A stretch of 64,000 nt of DNA from Maribellus maritimus. Lineage in GTDB: Bacteria; Bacteroidota; Bacteroidia; Bacteroidales; Prolixibacteraceae. The notes beneath the pieces were generated by a model. That model searched no databases and was not told the origin of the DNA. It saw only the letters and a program-made list of their open reading frames with translations. A program made the translations under genes and the position numbers. The stretch covers positions 124,001 through 188,000 of the forward strand of contig NZ_JAIKLE010000001.1 of assembly GCF_022267315.1 (NCBI RefSeq), written 5' to 3'. This document shows positions 18,225 through 26,859 of the stretch, in pieces (the stretch's first letter is position 1; each line of letters opens with the position of its first letter).

Positions 18225-19073
18225 TCAATGCTCATTTTTTGAAAGCGCTCCCAAAGTTAGCAAACCATAAAAAGTATATTCCAAATCGCGGGAAGAATCT
18301 CCGTCGCCCGATAAAAAAGCGCCATTTTCATAATTTCCCTGAACCAAATCCAGACAATCGGGTGCAAGTACCCGTAAATCCTGTCCAATTGTTTTCAAAG
18401 TAAAAAGCGCAACTGCCGTCGAAAGCAAATCAGCATTCGGTTGTTCCGGAAAAACTTTAAATCCTTCCCCTTTTTCAAAATAATGCAACAAGTTTTCAGC
18501 TTCATGTTTCACATTTTTCCCAGTTAAAAATTTAGCCATTAACAGCGCGGCAGAAAAACTACACGGTAAATCTTCGGGTAGTTTGTAGAATTTCAAAAAT
18601 ATCCGCACGAAAAAATAGACGACGCTGTTTTTTCCGAACAAAGCATCAAAACTGAGCACAAACAGAAAAAATCGGTAGGCTGTATTTACATTCTTTCCAC
18701 TTTTTGAAAGCCAACGAAGCAACTCAAAAAAGGATGGCTTTTGAAATTTCTCCTCCTCCAGCGACAAAAGAATTAACAACCAAGAAAATTTATCGATTAC
18801 CTTTTTTTCATCGTGCTGAAAAGTCGAAATATGTTGACTTAATTTTGTTAACTGCTCATTCAATTTTAACCCTTTGGAGAGCCAGCATCCAAACAACGAA
18901 TAATACAAATCGGGACTTCCGGCGCGATCTGTAAAAGCTCCGTTTTTATGTTGTTGTGTTCTTATGAATTCAGCGACTTCTGCCCTACTCGCTTTATTGA
19001 GCAACAAAAATCCTTTTTCCATTTCAGAAATAAACTGACGATAAACGGGTTGGTATGAATTCGGGCCACTCAC
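18225..19073 (-). CDS. Terpenoid-cyclase-fold (prenyltransferase repeat) protein
   Basis: 282-residue protein with repeats of the prenyltransferase/squalene-oxidase alpha-barrel type: FIRTQQHKNGAFTDRAGSPD followed by LYYSLFGCWL, and at the C-terminus NYENGAFLSGDGDSSRDLEY followed by TFYGLLTLGAL. No DXDD acid motif is seen, and the length fits a single alpha-barrel domain. It may be a non-catalytic partner of the DGDD cyclase, or bind an isoprenyl substrate like protein-prenyltransferase beta subunits. It is 1 base downstream of the prenyl synthase stop in the same operon. Confidence 0.75.
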   Translation of the reverse strand: MSGPNSYQPVYRQFISEMEKGFLLLNKASRAEVAEFIRTQQHKNGAFTDRAGSPDLYYSLFGCWLSKGLKLNEQLTKLSQHISTFQHDEKKVIDKFSWLLILLSLEEEKFQKPSFFELLRWLSKSGKNVNTAYRFFLFVLSFDALFGKNSVVYFFVRIFLKFYKLPEDLPCSFSAALLMAKFLTGKNVKHEAENLLHYFEKGEGFKVFPEQPNADLLSTAVALFTLKTIGQDLRVLAPDCLDLVQGNYENGAFLSGDGDSSRDLEYTFYGLLTLGALSKNEH

Positions 19074-19074
19074 C

Positions 19075-20649
19075 TTAGGATTTAAAAACTTTTCCCATAA
19101 CTCCGTATAAACTTAGGCGTAATTTCTTATTTTGAAGTTTATCCAGTTTCGTGTAACATTTTTGTACGTAGTCAGCGAGGTATTTGTCGGCTGTAATTTC
19201 GGTGTTGTGTTGTTCAAAACTCTCAAGCAAAACATCAAAATTTTCGGTTTTGATAATGTCTGAAAAAGTAGGAGAATGACCGTTAATACTTTGTTTCAAC
19301 AACGACAACAAAAATGGAAAATCGAAAGCATGTTTCAGGTGATTGGTTTCGCGGAGCTCATTTAAATCGTCACGAATTTGATAGGCAATTCCAAAATATT
19401 CAGCAAATTCAGATAAGATCTGAAGTTCGGATTCCGCGGCATTTCCAGTAATCGCGCCAGTCATTAATGCTACTTTCACTGCTTCACCGGTTTTCTGTTC
19501 AAAAATCCGCAGAATTTCATCCACCGATTTTTGCGCAATGTTTTGCTGCAAAAGAATGTCTGCGCCCTGCCCTTCCGAAAGATTTAAATGCGATGTAGCC
19601 ACCACTTTTAAACAATCCGCTTTAACTTTTGCATCGCAAGGCACACTGGCCAGTAGCTGATAACCTTTGCCAATTAAATAATCGCCAATATTAATTGCAA
19701 CGGGCACTCCAACAGTTTTGTGCAAGGCCGGTTGCTCATAACGAAAATCCTCCTCGTCCTGAATATCGTCGTGTACCAACGATGCTTTGTGAAAACACTC
19801 AATAATCACAGCCAGCGCCGATTGCACTTCTTCGGAAATTTCCTTTGTATATGATTGATACGTAAGCAAGGCCAACAGCGGCCGCATGCGTTGTCCGCCC
19901 AGCGCCATCGTTTTTAAAGCCAGTTTCTCGGTATCTGTATTCCCCTGAAAAAATCGGGCTAAACTTTCCTCCAAAAAATATTCCTGTACCTGATTTTTTA
20001 TCATCGAGACGGAAAGTGGCTGAAATTCTGTTTTATCTGTAATCTGCTCAATTTCTGAAAAAAGCCATTCATAGTCGAGGGAAGTATTCTTGCAACCATC
20101 GTACAAAAGTGGCAGCCCGATTACCGGAACTGCAGCGCGTGAAACCGGGTCAAACGAATTTTGCAACACCGGCATACAACTTACGCCAATCACTGCATCA
20201 ATAGAACCTTCTTCCACCAAACCAATGGCAACCGTAGTTCCTTCGGCCACAAGTGTTGAATATCCCAACTCCTCTGCCCTTCCGAGAATATCGTCAATCT
20301 GGCAACCTTTGCAGCCTGCGCAAATTAATCCCAACTCATCAAACACACCTTTGCATTGCAGATTATTTCGCAGACACTGTGGCAACAATAAAAGTCGTCG
20401 ATTGAAAGGTGTTGCATTCACTACGTCGCGCCATGTTTCATTTCCCAGTAAAACAATGGTAAAATCCAGAAATTCTTCATCCAGATTTAAATGCGTCAAA
20501 AGTTCTTTCGAACCGCTCTCCAGCAACTCAAATGAAGCCGGTGGCAAAATATTTTTTTCAGCAGCAAACACAGCAACTTCTTTCCGCAACAATTCACGGA
20601 TTTGCTTGTCTTTTGGAACTTTTAATATGCGTCTTTTTTTTACTGCCAT
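19075..20649 (-). CDS. DUF116-polyprenyl synthetase fusion
   Basis: 524-residue two-domain protein. Residues about 20-200 are DUF116-like, with the cysteine pattern QCLRNNLQC followed by CAGCKGC (Cys92, 99, 110, 113, 116), suggesting a metal or Fe-S site. Residues about 225-524 are an E-type isoprenyl diphosphate synthase: GGQRMRP at 251-257, first Asp-rich motif DDIQD at 294-298 and second motif DDLNE at 427-431, where the last Asp is Glu. It should condense isopentenyl units to a polyprenyl diphosphate; chain length is not predictable here. An upstream ATG would add 20 residues but would run into the preceding gene; ATG 20649 lies two bases after that gene's stop and is preferred. Confidence 0.88.
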   Translation of the reverse strand: MAVKKRRILKVPKDKQIRELLRKEVAVFAAEKNILPPASFELLESGSKELLTHLNLDEEFLDFTIVLLGNETWRDVVNATPFNRRLLLLPQCLRNNLQCKGVFDELGLICAGCKGCQIDDILGRAEELGYSTLVAEGTTVAIGLVEEGSIDAVIGVSCMPVLQNSFDPVSRAAVPVIGLPLLYDGCKNTSLDYEWLFSEIEQITDKTEFQPLSVSMIKNQVQEYFLEESLARFFQGNTDTEKLALKTMALGGQRMRPLLALLTYQSYTKEISEEVQSALAVIIECFHKASLVHDDIQDEEDFRYEQPALHKTVGVPVAINIGDYLIGKGYQLLASVPCDAKVKADCLKVVATSHLNLSEGQGADILLQQNIAQKSVDEILRIFEQKTGEAVKVALMTGAITGNAAESELQILSEFAEYFGIAYQIRDDLNELRETNHLKHAFDFPFLLSLLKQSINGHSPTFSDIIKTENFDVLLESFEQHNTEITADKYLADYVQKCYTKLDKLQNKKLRLSLYGVMGKVFKS

Positions 20650-20651
20650 TT

Positions 20652-21827
20652 TTATCCGTATGCTCCCAATCCAAAAAATGCTCGTTTTTTTGCAAAGCGG
20701 TAAATCCACCCTTTTTCAGGAACAGGAGTTCCGGAACCGTGGCTTGGAACAAGTGGCATCGCTTTTAAACGTTCGGCCTCGTTTTCTCTTCCTGAAGAAT
20801 CTTTTGCATGGTATTTTTCGGTCGTTTCAACCAGCCATTTAGGGTCTTCCATAATTACACATCCCGATGTTTTCTTAGAAATTTCATTTCTTAAAGCTTC
20901 CAGAAAAACCGATTCCTTATATATTTTCTCAAGCGATTTATCCTCAACATTCTCAGCGGCAAACTGAATAACCGGGCAAGGTTCTACAAAACCCGATGCA
21001 TTGATGTGATGACTCAATCCGGTTGCTGCAGGGCAAAGTCCGTTTCCATCCTGATCCCAATATGCATCAATAATCGCAATATCAAACTGCGAGCGTGCAT
21101 CCACCATAAATTGCCGAAGCTTCTGAATTTCAGCTTTATCCAGCGCAAGTTCAACAGTTGAATCGGCTCCTACCGGGCGGTAAATATAATACCAAAGGTA
21201 AGCCACATTTTTCTGAATCAGCGATTTGATAAAATCAGCAGAAAGTGCCAAATCCATGTTGGATTTACAAACACTCATAGCCACACCGGTAATTAATCCT
21301 GAGTTAGTGGCATTTTCAACCGCTTCCACGGTCCGGCGAAAAACATTCTTTCCCCTACGGCGAACATCCGCCACCACTTCATCACCTTCAAAACTGATAA
21401 GCGGTGTTACATTTCCCAATTTCCGCAACTCTTCCGCCACTTCCGGCGTAAGTAATGTCCCGTTTGTAAACAACTGAAAATAACAATCCGGATGCTTTTT
21501 CAGAACCTCAAAAAGAGGTTTGTATGTTAATGGCTCGCCACCTAAAATTCCAAAAAAATAGGAACCTTTTGCTTTGGTCTCTTTGATAATCCGGTTCAAT
21601 GTTTCCGGCGACATGCGGGCATTTTTCTTTTTATGTGTCACCCAGCAGCCCTGGCAATTCAGATTACAATCGTCGGTAACCGAAATAAAATGAAAAGCCG
21701 GGAAAAAATCGCCGTTCTTCAGTCTTTTTTGATAACGCGCAAAACTCAGCGAACCTTTTACTCCCATGTTGTACACAAATTTGTACAAACACCTTCTATC
21801 TGTATTTTTAAGAATCCTTTTTATCAT
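20652..21827 (-). CDS. Radical SAM protein with SPASM-like C-terminus
   Basis: 391-residue radical SAM enzyme. The [4Fe-4S]-SAM motif CX3CX2C is DCNLNCQGCW at residues 54-61, preceded by FHFISVTD; FGILGGEPLTY is the GGEP motif. Further cysteines in GLCPAATG, EPCPVIQFA and SGCVIMEDP suggest auxiliary cluster binding as in SPASM/twitch enzymes. The frame extends upstream to 21941, but the ATG at 21827 overlaps the preceding Fe-S gene by only 20 bases and fits the operon better. The position between an Fe-S electron-transfer protein and a prenyl synthase suggests radical modification of an isoprenoid or of its carrier; the reaction is unknown. Confidence 0.9.
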   Translation of the reverse strand: MIKRILKNTDRRCLYKFVYNMGVKGSLSFARYQKRLKNGDFFPAFHFISVTDDCNLNCQGCWVTHKKKNARMSPETLNRIIKETKAKGSYFFGILGGEPLTYKPLFEVLKKHPDCYFQLFTNGTLLTPEVAEELRKLGNVTPLISFEGDEVVADVRRRGKNVFRRTVEAVENATNSGLITGVAMSVCKSNMDLALSADFIKSLIQKNVAYLWYYIYRPVGADSTVELALDKAEIQKLRQFMVDARSQFDIAIIDAYWDQDGNGLCPAATGLSHHINASGFVEPCPVIQFAAENVEDKSLEKIYKESVFLEALRNEISKKTSGCVIMEDPKWLVETTEKYHAKDSSGRENEAERLKAMPLVPSHGSGTPVPEKGWIYRFAKKRAFFGLGAYG

Positions 21828-22590
21828 TCTTTGTAAAATCCATTCCCAGTTTAAACTCGGCCAGTGCTTTTCGGCGTTCTTCCTCTGCTTGTTCAACAAC
21901 TCCCTGCCGGAAAATGTTCCGGCGGTTCTGATTGCGCGCATTCAATGTCGTAAGCAAACTTCCTTTATCAATCGACACCTTTTTTCCGTTGGGTTCGTCT
22001 CCTGCCAGCACTGTGTTTTCAGCCAAACGAGGAAACATAATCGCAGAAGTCGGACAGGTTCTTCCGCATGCCGGGCAACCATTTTTACAGGCCAGCGGAT
22101 CAACTACATTCAACTTTTTTTTATCGTAACTGTAAACGCCAAACAAACAAAATCGAGCGCACTTTCCGCAATTAGAACACAACAATTCATCAATTACGGG
22201 AAACCACGCCGGCACATCCAAATCGGTAATCTGAACCTGATAACGAGCTTCGCCTTTTTCAATTTTAAAATCATTCTCCAACTTCGATAAAATCTTGTCA
22301 GCCGACAATTCTTTAAAATTCAGCACCTCAAAATCACCAAAATCAATCCCGTTTTGCAGAAACATATTTTTAATTGCCCGCGGATAGCAGGCCACAATTA
22401 TCTTTTGCTGAAATTCTTTTCCAATGGTATTTAACACCTCTTTTTCGTTGATGGTCAAAGCACATAAATCCTGCAACTCAAAAAGATCTACATCGAGATT
22501 TTTTACGCCACCTAGGATTACATTCATTGTTTCCGGAGAAATGACCTGAGCTTTACAGCGACAAAAAAGAACACATGATTTTTTTTCCAT
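21808..22590 (-). CDS. HdrA-N-like dicluster Fe-S protein
   Basis: 260-residue redox protein. The N-terminal 100 residues resemble the start of heterodisulfide reductase HdrA (VLFCRC, DLCALTINEKE and KIIVACYPRAIKNMF, compare the ACSPR motif). A C-terminal ferredoxin domain binds two [4Fe-4S] clusters: CSNCGKCARFC at residues 138-148 and CKNGCPACGRTC at 168-179. It is the first gene of the terpenoid operon, with AAAGGAGG two bases before the ATG, and most likely supplies electrons to the radical SAM enzyme or the DUF116 domain. HdrA similarity is by motif recognition only. Confidence 0.85.
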   Translation of the reverse strand: MEKKSCVLFCRCKAQVISPETMNVILGGVKNLDVDLFELQDLCALTINEKEVLNTIGKEFQQKIIVACYPRAIKNMFLQNGIDFGDFEVLNFKELSADKILSKLENDFKIEKGEARYQVQITDLDVPAWFPVIDELLCSNCGKCARFCLFGVYSYDKKKLNVVDPLACKNGCPACGRTCPTSAIMFPRLAENTVLAGDEPNGKKVSIDKGSLLTTLNARNQNRRNIFRQGVVEQAEEERRKALAEFKLGMDFTKNDKKDS

Positions 22591-22592
22591 AA

Positions 22593-22600
22593 CCTCCTTT
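22593..22600 (-). promoter_or_regulatory. Strong Shine-Dalgarno sequence at the terpenoid operon start
   Basis: The minus strand reads AAAGGAGG two bases before the ATG at 22590. Full-length Shine-Dalgarno sequences are unusual in Bacteroidota and the spacing is tighter than optimal, but the match itself is exact. Confidence 0.5.
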
Positions 22601-22632
22601 GGTTAACGCAACTAAATAACCAAAATTTTAGA

Positions 22633-22640
22633 CAAATGTA
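22633..22640 (-). promoter_or_regulatory. Candidate -7 element of the terpenoid operon
   Basis: The minus strand reads TACATTTG, an exact match to TAnnTTTG, about 43 bases ahead of the first ATG of the seven-gene operon. No TTTG is seen at -33. This is the only good promoter candidate upstream of the whole cluster. Confidence 0.45.
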
Positions 22641-22735
22641 AAATGAATACGACAGAAAAGAGTTTGAATGGGACAAATTTAGAACAAAAGCTAATTTTTA
22701 AATCAAAACTGTCAAATTTATATCCTGCCAGATTG

Positions 22736-22743
22736 TATATTTG
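22736..22743 (+). promoter_or_regulatory. Candidate -7 element of the TfoX-like gene
   Basis: TATATTTG matches TAnnTTTG exactly but lies only 12 bases before the ATG at 22756, which would leave a very short leader. The match could be chance in AT-rich DNA. Confidence 0.25.
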
Positions 22744-22755
22744 ATAAAAAACAAA

Positions 22756-23016
22756 ATGGAAAAACTAAGCGATTTACCCAACATCAGCAAAGTTTTGGAA
22801 AATGAGTTGGAACAGGTTGGAATTACTTCCGCCGAAGAGCTGCGGGAGGTAGGAACAGAAAGCGCTTTTGTCCGCATTCTGACCAATGACGAAACGGCTT
22901 GCTTTAGCAAACTCTGTGCTTTGGAGGGAGCCATCCAGGGAATCCGCTGGCACAATTTATCGTCTAACCGGAAAGAAGAATTGCGCGGATTTTTTAGAAT
23001 GAAAAAGTTGAAATAA
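22756..23016 (+). CDS. TfoX C-terminal domain protein
   Basis: 86-residue protein consisting only of a TfoX/Sxy C-terminal (helix-hairpin-helix-like) domain: SDLPNISKVLENELEQVGI, then TSAEELREVGTESAFVRI and the C-terminal CALEGAIQGIRWHNLS. The N-terminal TfoX domain found in competence regulators is absent, as is common for stand-alone versions; no competence role should be assumed. A TTG start at 22741 would add five residues; ATG 22756 is preferred. It reads away from the terpenoid operon. Confidence 0.85.
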   Translation: MEKLSDLPNISKVLENELEQVGITSAEELREVGTESAFVRILTNDETACFSKLCALEGAIQGIRWHNLSSNRKEELRGFFRMKKLK

Positions 23017-23066
23017 AGAGCTATAACCAAGAACACACAGAAATCACAAATTAAAACTTTAGCGAA

Positions 23067-23492
23067 ATGAAACCACGTTTAAATATTGTTACTCTAGGTG
23101 TAAAAGACCTGCAAAAATCCAGTTTTTTTTACCAAAATGCTTTCAGCTGGGAACCGGCCAACGGAAGTGACGAAAATATTGTTTTCTTTAATCACGGAGG
23201 AATTGTGCTTGCGTTATATCCACTCGACAAACTGGCGAAGGATGCCGAAATCCCATCTGAACGATCCGGCTTTTCGGGGGTAACACTGGCCATCAATCAG
23301 GATTCAAAAGAAGCGTTAATTGAAACGTTTAATACAGCCGTAGAAAATGGCGCAAAAATTCTGGTAGAACCGCGCGAAACCTTTTGGGGAGGTTTTGATG
23401 CCTATTTTGCAGACCCCGACAATCATCCATGGGAAATTGCCTGGGCTCCATTCTGGAAGTTTGATGAAAAGGGAAGTTTGGTTTTGGAATAG
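23067..23492 (+). CDS. VOC-family (glyoxalase/bleomycin-resistance fold) protein
   Basis: 141-residue vicinal-oxygen-chelate protein. It contains the paired beta-alpha-beta-beta-beta modules: LNIVTLGVKDLQKSSFFYQN starts the first, and GVTLAINQDS starts the second, ending with the family's typical GGFDAYFADPDNHPWEIAW. Members are metal-dependent enzymes or binding proteins with varied substrates, none predictable here. Lies 50 bases after the TfoX-like gene and probably shares its transcript. Confidence 0.88.
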   Translation: MKPRLNIVTLGVKDLQKSSFFYQNAFSWEPANGSDENIVFFNHGGIVLALYPLDKLAKDAEIPSERSGFSGVTLAINQDSKEALIETFNTAVENGAKILVEPRETFWGGFDAYFADPDNHPWEIAWAPFWKFDEKGSLVLE

Positions 23493-23510
23493 CTGCGATC
23501 TACAAGCCAA

Positions 23511-23546
23511 AAAGAATGCCACCTTTTTACAAAGACGGCATTCTTT
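23511..23546. terminator. Terminator between converging VOC and pepD genes
   Basis: Perfect ten-base arms AAAGAATGCC (23511-23520) and GGCATTCTTT (23537-23546) with a 16-base loop. On the minus strand the stem runs directly into TTTTTGG, so it chiefly serves pepD; the plus side has only a short T run. Confidence 0.7.
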
Positions 23547-23556
23547 CCTAGTTTGG

Positions 23557-25023
23557 TTATTTTTCAGGAATGTTTTCGAGTGTCACCACCAAAAAGTCCC
23601 AGAATTTTTTTACGGATTCAATATTTACTTTTTCATCAGGAGAATGGGGGAAACGAATGGTAGGACCAAACGAGATCATATCCCAGTTCGGATATTTTCC
23701 TCCAAGAATTCCACACTCCAGTCCGGCATGGATTGCCTTTATTTCAGGTATCTTTTTAAAATTTTTATTGTAGACGTCCTGCATCGTTTTTAAAATGGGT
23801 GAATCCATATTGGGTTTCCACCCGGGATAGGCACCGGAAAAAGACACCTCAGCTCCGGCAAGGGTAAAAACGGCTCTGATTCTTGAAGCCAAATCCTCTT
23901 TTGCCGAATCTACCGAACTGCGCATCAACGCAGCACATAAAATGGTTTTCTTTGAAGCATCCGATTTTACGATAGCCAGGTTTGTTGATGTTTCAACTAA
24001 CCCCTCCATACTGTCGCTCATTCGAACTACCCCGTTGGGGCAGGCGATAACCGCCAAAGTAAGACGAACCTGTGTTTTTTTATCTATCAAATCTGAAGGG
24101 ACTGTTGCCTGCTCAACAGTAATCTTTAAATCGGGTTCGGTAACAGCCAGTTCGGTTTTAATTGTATCCGATATTTCTTCAACCAAGGCTACAAAATCTG
24201 CAACATCCGCTTCGTTTACTGCAAGCAAACCAAAAGCCTCACGAGGAATAGCATTTCTTAAACTTCCTCCATCAATACTCGCCAGGCGCACACCAAGTTT
24301 CCCGTATGCCGCATTCAGAATACGAAAAAAAACCATATTGGCATTTCCTCTTCCCAGTGAAATATCCATTCCCGAATGTCCCCCTTTCATACCGGTTACA
24401 TTTAGTTTCATCCCGGTGAAACCGGCGGGCACTTCTTCTGTTGTGTAGGAAAACAAAGCACTGGCATCCTCTCCGCCGGCACAGCCTACATACAATTCAC
24501 CTTCGTCCTCCGAATCCATATTAATAAGAATATCGCCATGAAGGACGCCCGGAGCTAATCCGTTTGCTCCGTCCATGCCGGTTTCTTCGGTTGCTGTAAG
24601 TAAAACCTCAACAGGCCCATGTTGAATTGTTTTTGAAGCCAATACTGCCAAGGCTGCAGAAACCCCGATACCGTTATCTGCTCCCAATGTTGTACCCCTG
24701 GCTTTTACCCAGTCAGCATCTACAAAAGCTTCAATTGGATCTGTTTCAAAATTGTGTTCTTTATTGCTGTTTTTTTGCGGGACCATATCGAGATGCCCCT
24801 GAAGAATTACACCTTTCCGTTTTTCCATTCCAGGTGAAGCAGGCTTACGGATTATAATATTCCCTGCATCATCTTTAAAGGTTTCCAAACCCAAATTTTT
24901 CCCAAAATTATGCGCCCAACTCTGAATTTCTTCCTCGTGATCGGAGGGTCGTGGAATTTTTGTCATCTGATCAAAAATGCCCCAGACTTCCCGGGGCTCC
25001 ATACTTTTTATTTCATTATTCAT
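23557..25023 (-). CDS. pepD: Cytosolic non-specific dipeptidase (aminoacyl-histidine dipeptidase) PepD
   Basis: M20-family zinc dipeptidase that hydrolyses cytoplasmic dipeptides including Xaa-His. 488 residues, normal for PepD. Metal ligands are visible in LQGHLDMVPQ (His and catalytic Asp), GTTLGADNGIG (bridging Asp) and TATEETGMDGA (general-base Glu and metal Glu). The dimerisation (lid) domain occupies roughly residues 210-390. C-terminal HAGLECGILGGKYPNWDMISFGP contains the last His/Glu ligands. It is transcribed alone, and pairs logically with the two peptide transporters downstream on the other strand. Confidence 0.95.
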   Translation of the reverse strand: MNNEIKSMEPREVWGIFDQMTKIPRPSDHEEEIQSWAHNFGKNLGLETFKDDAGNIIIRKPASPGMEKRKGVILQGHLDMVPQKNSNKEHNFETDPIEAFVDADWVKARGTTLGADNGIGVSAALAVLASKTIQHGPVEVLLTATEETGMDGANGLAPGVLHGDILINMDSEDEGELYVGCAGGEDASALFSYTTEEVPAGFTGMKLNVTGMKGGHSGMDISLGRGNANMVFFRILNAAYGKLGVRLASIDGGSLRNAIPREAFGLLAVNEADVADFVALVEEISDTIKTELAVTEPDLKITVEQATVPSDLIDKKTQVRLTLAVIACPNGVVRMSDSMEGLVETSTNLAIVKSDASKKTILCAALMRSSVDSAKEDLASRIRAVFTLAGAEVSFSGAYPGWKPNMDSPILKTMQDVYNKNFKKIPEIKAIHAGLECGILGGKYPNWDMISFGPTIRFPHSPDEKVNIESVKKFWDFLVVTLENIPEK

Positions 25024-25256
25024 GATTATGATTTAATATTTTATTTCTGTTGCTGCTTCTTTAATACCAAAAATTGTTACAATACTTATTTTTTTATGTG
25101 ATAACAAAACAAAAGGAAAAATTAATAATTTGTCAAAATTCGCAAAAAATCCTTGCAAAATGTATAAAATTTCAGTTAAAGAATGTAAAACCTGATATGC
25201 ATCCACGATTTGTTATGATATAATTGATACATTTAGCCCTTTCAAAAAAAATTAAT

Positions 25257-26783
25257 ATGAGTGATAAGAACAAGGCATTTTTCGGACATCCGATTGGATT
25301 GTCAACTTTATTTGCCAGCGAACTTTGGGAGAGGTTTAGTTATTATGGAATGAGAGCACTGTTAGTGCTTTTTTTAACTGCGACGTTTGCTTCCGGTGGT
25401 TTCGAAATGGCGGAACTTGATGCATTTACTATTTATGGAATTTTCACCGGTTTGGTATATGTAACTCCTATTATCGGGGGAATGTTAGCCGACAAGGTGC
25501 TTGGGCAACGCAAATCAATTTATATTGGCGGTTTAACAATGGCCATTGGTCAGCTTCTGCTGGCTTCAAGCGCCTGGCTTCACGGAGCTGATGTAGATGT
25601 TGAATTACGAAAAACATTATTTTTCTCAGGACTGGGGATTTTGATAGCAGGTAATGGCTTTTTTAAACCCAATATTTCAACCATGGTTGGTGAACTGTAC
25701 GATAACAACGACCCAAGAAAAGACGGTGGCTTTACCATTTTTTACATGGGGATAAATATTGGTGCATTTCTTTCACCACTGGTTGCCGGAAAATTGGGCG
25801 AACAGGTGGCCTGGCAATATGGATTCTTGTCGGCGGGTGTTGGAATGATACTTGGAACAGTATGGTTTTTTGTTCGCAGCCACACACTTGGCTATATAGG
25901 AATGCCTCCAAAGGTAAAAGCAGAAAGGGTACGCCTGATAATAAAAGACTGGATAAGCATTTTGATTTATGTCGTAGGCTTGGTAGGCCTTATTTTTGGT
26001 GTCATTGTAGGTTGGGGCGTTTTGCCGTCAGCGGTAAGTAAAACCATTATTTACGTTGTAGCTATTGGTGGCACACTCTACCTTTTATCCAGTATTTTCA
26101 AAGGAACATCAGGAAAAACAGAATGGTCGAGAGTCGGAGTTATTCTAATCCTGGCCTTGTTTAATGTCTTTTTCTGGAGTGGTTTTGAACAGGCAGGAAC
26201 CACATTTAACATATTTGCGCGCGACAATACCCAAAGGATGGTTGGAAACTGGGAAATTCCAGCTACCTGGTTTCAAAGTATAAACGCTTTTTATATTGTT
26301 GCTTTTGCTCCTCTTTTTAGCATTTTGTGGGTAAAACTCGACAGAGTTAGGCTTAATCCCAGTACTCCCCAAAAATTTGGATTGGGAATGGCTTTTTTGG
26401 CTTTAGGTTTTGTAATTATGGCCATTGCTTTTTCAAAATCAACATCCGGAGAAGAAGTAAGATTGGTGAGCCCGTTGTGGCTGGGTATGGTTTACATGTT
26501 CCATACATGGGGTGAACTTTCTTTATCGCCGATTGGGCTGTCGATGGTTACCAAACTTTCCCCGCCAAAACTGGTATCAACCATGATGGGAATCTGGATG
26601 GGTTCATGGGCAGCTGGAAACTTTGTTGCTTCACAAATGAAAGCAATATCGATTCGCCTGCAGGATGTATTAGGAATGGAAATTCAGGTTTTCTGGTTAA
26701 TTGCAATTCAGTCAGCAATTATCGCGGCGATTCTGTTTTTGATGGCGCCCATGTTAAAAAGAATGATGCACGGAATCAAATAA
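25257..26783 (+). CDS. POT/PTR2-family proton-peptide symporter
   Basis: 508-residue major-facilitator protein that imports di- and tripeptides with protons. The POT signature ELWERFSYYG (ExxERFxYY) is in the first helix, FYMGINIGAF is the PTR2 signature and GNGFFKPNIS precedes it. About 12-14 membrane helices are visible. The frame extends 11 codons upstream, but ATG 25257 gives the family's usual N-terminus (MSDKNKAFFGHPIGL). It is monocistronic with an exceptionally strong terminator. A second POT paralogue lies at 29832. Confidence 0.93.
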   Translation: MSDKNKAFFGHPIGLSTLFASELWERFSYYGMRALLVLFLTATFASGGFEMAELDAFTIYGIFTGLVYVTPIIGGMLADKVLGQRKSIYIGGLTMAIGQLLLASSAWLHGADVDVELRKTLFFSGLGILIAGNGFFKPNISTMVGELYDNNDPRKDGGFTIFYMGINIGAFLSPLVAGKLGEQVAWQYGFLSAGVGMILGTVWFFVRSHTLGYIGMPPKVKAERVRLIIKDWISILIYVVGLVGLIFGVIVGWGVLPSAVSKTIIYVVAIGGTLYLLSSIFKGTSGKTEWSRVGVILILALFNVFFWSGFEQAGTTFNIFARDNTQRMVGNWEIPATWFQSINAFYIVAFAPLFSILWVKLDRVRLNPSTPQKFGLGMAFLALGFVIMAIAFSKSTSGEEVRLVSPLWLGMVYMFHTWGELSLSPIGLSMVTKLSPPKLVSTMMGIWMGSWAAGNFVASQMKAISIRLQDVLGMEIQVFWLIAIQSAIIAAILFLMAPMLKRMMHGIK

Positions 26784-26794
26784 CACATTTTAAT

Positions 26795-26836
26795 AAGACA
26801 TAAAAAAACCGGCGCTGGCCGGTTTTTTTATGTCTT
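26795..26836. terminator. Strong bidirectional terminator
   Basis: Perfect 18-base inverted repeat (26795-26812 and 26819-26836) with a GC core ACCGG/CCGGT, a six-base loop and A7/T7 tracts built into the stem. It serves both the POT transporter and the converging DUF4831 gene. Confidence 0.92.
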
Positions 26837-26859
26837 ATTTTTTTCACATCTCTCCGAAA

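Noticed and set aside
20090-20842. 250-codon + strand frame antisense to the prenyl synthase fusion
   Set aside because: It is a shadow of the well-supported minus-strand genes and has no recognisable domain.
21828-21941. Longer start for the radical SAM gene
   Set aside because: It would overlap the Fe-S gene by 134 bases; ATG 21827 gives a 20-base overlap and begins just ahead of the conserved domain.
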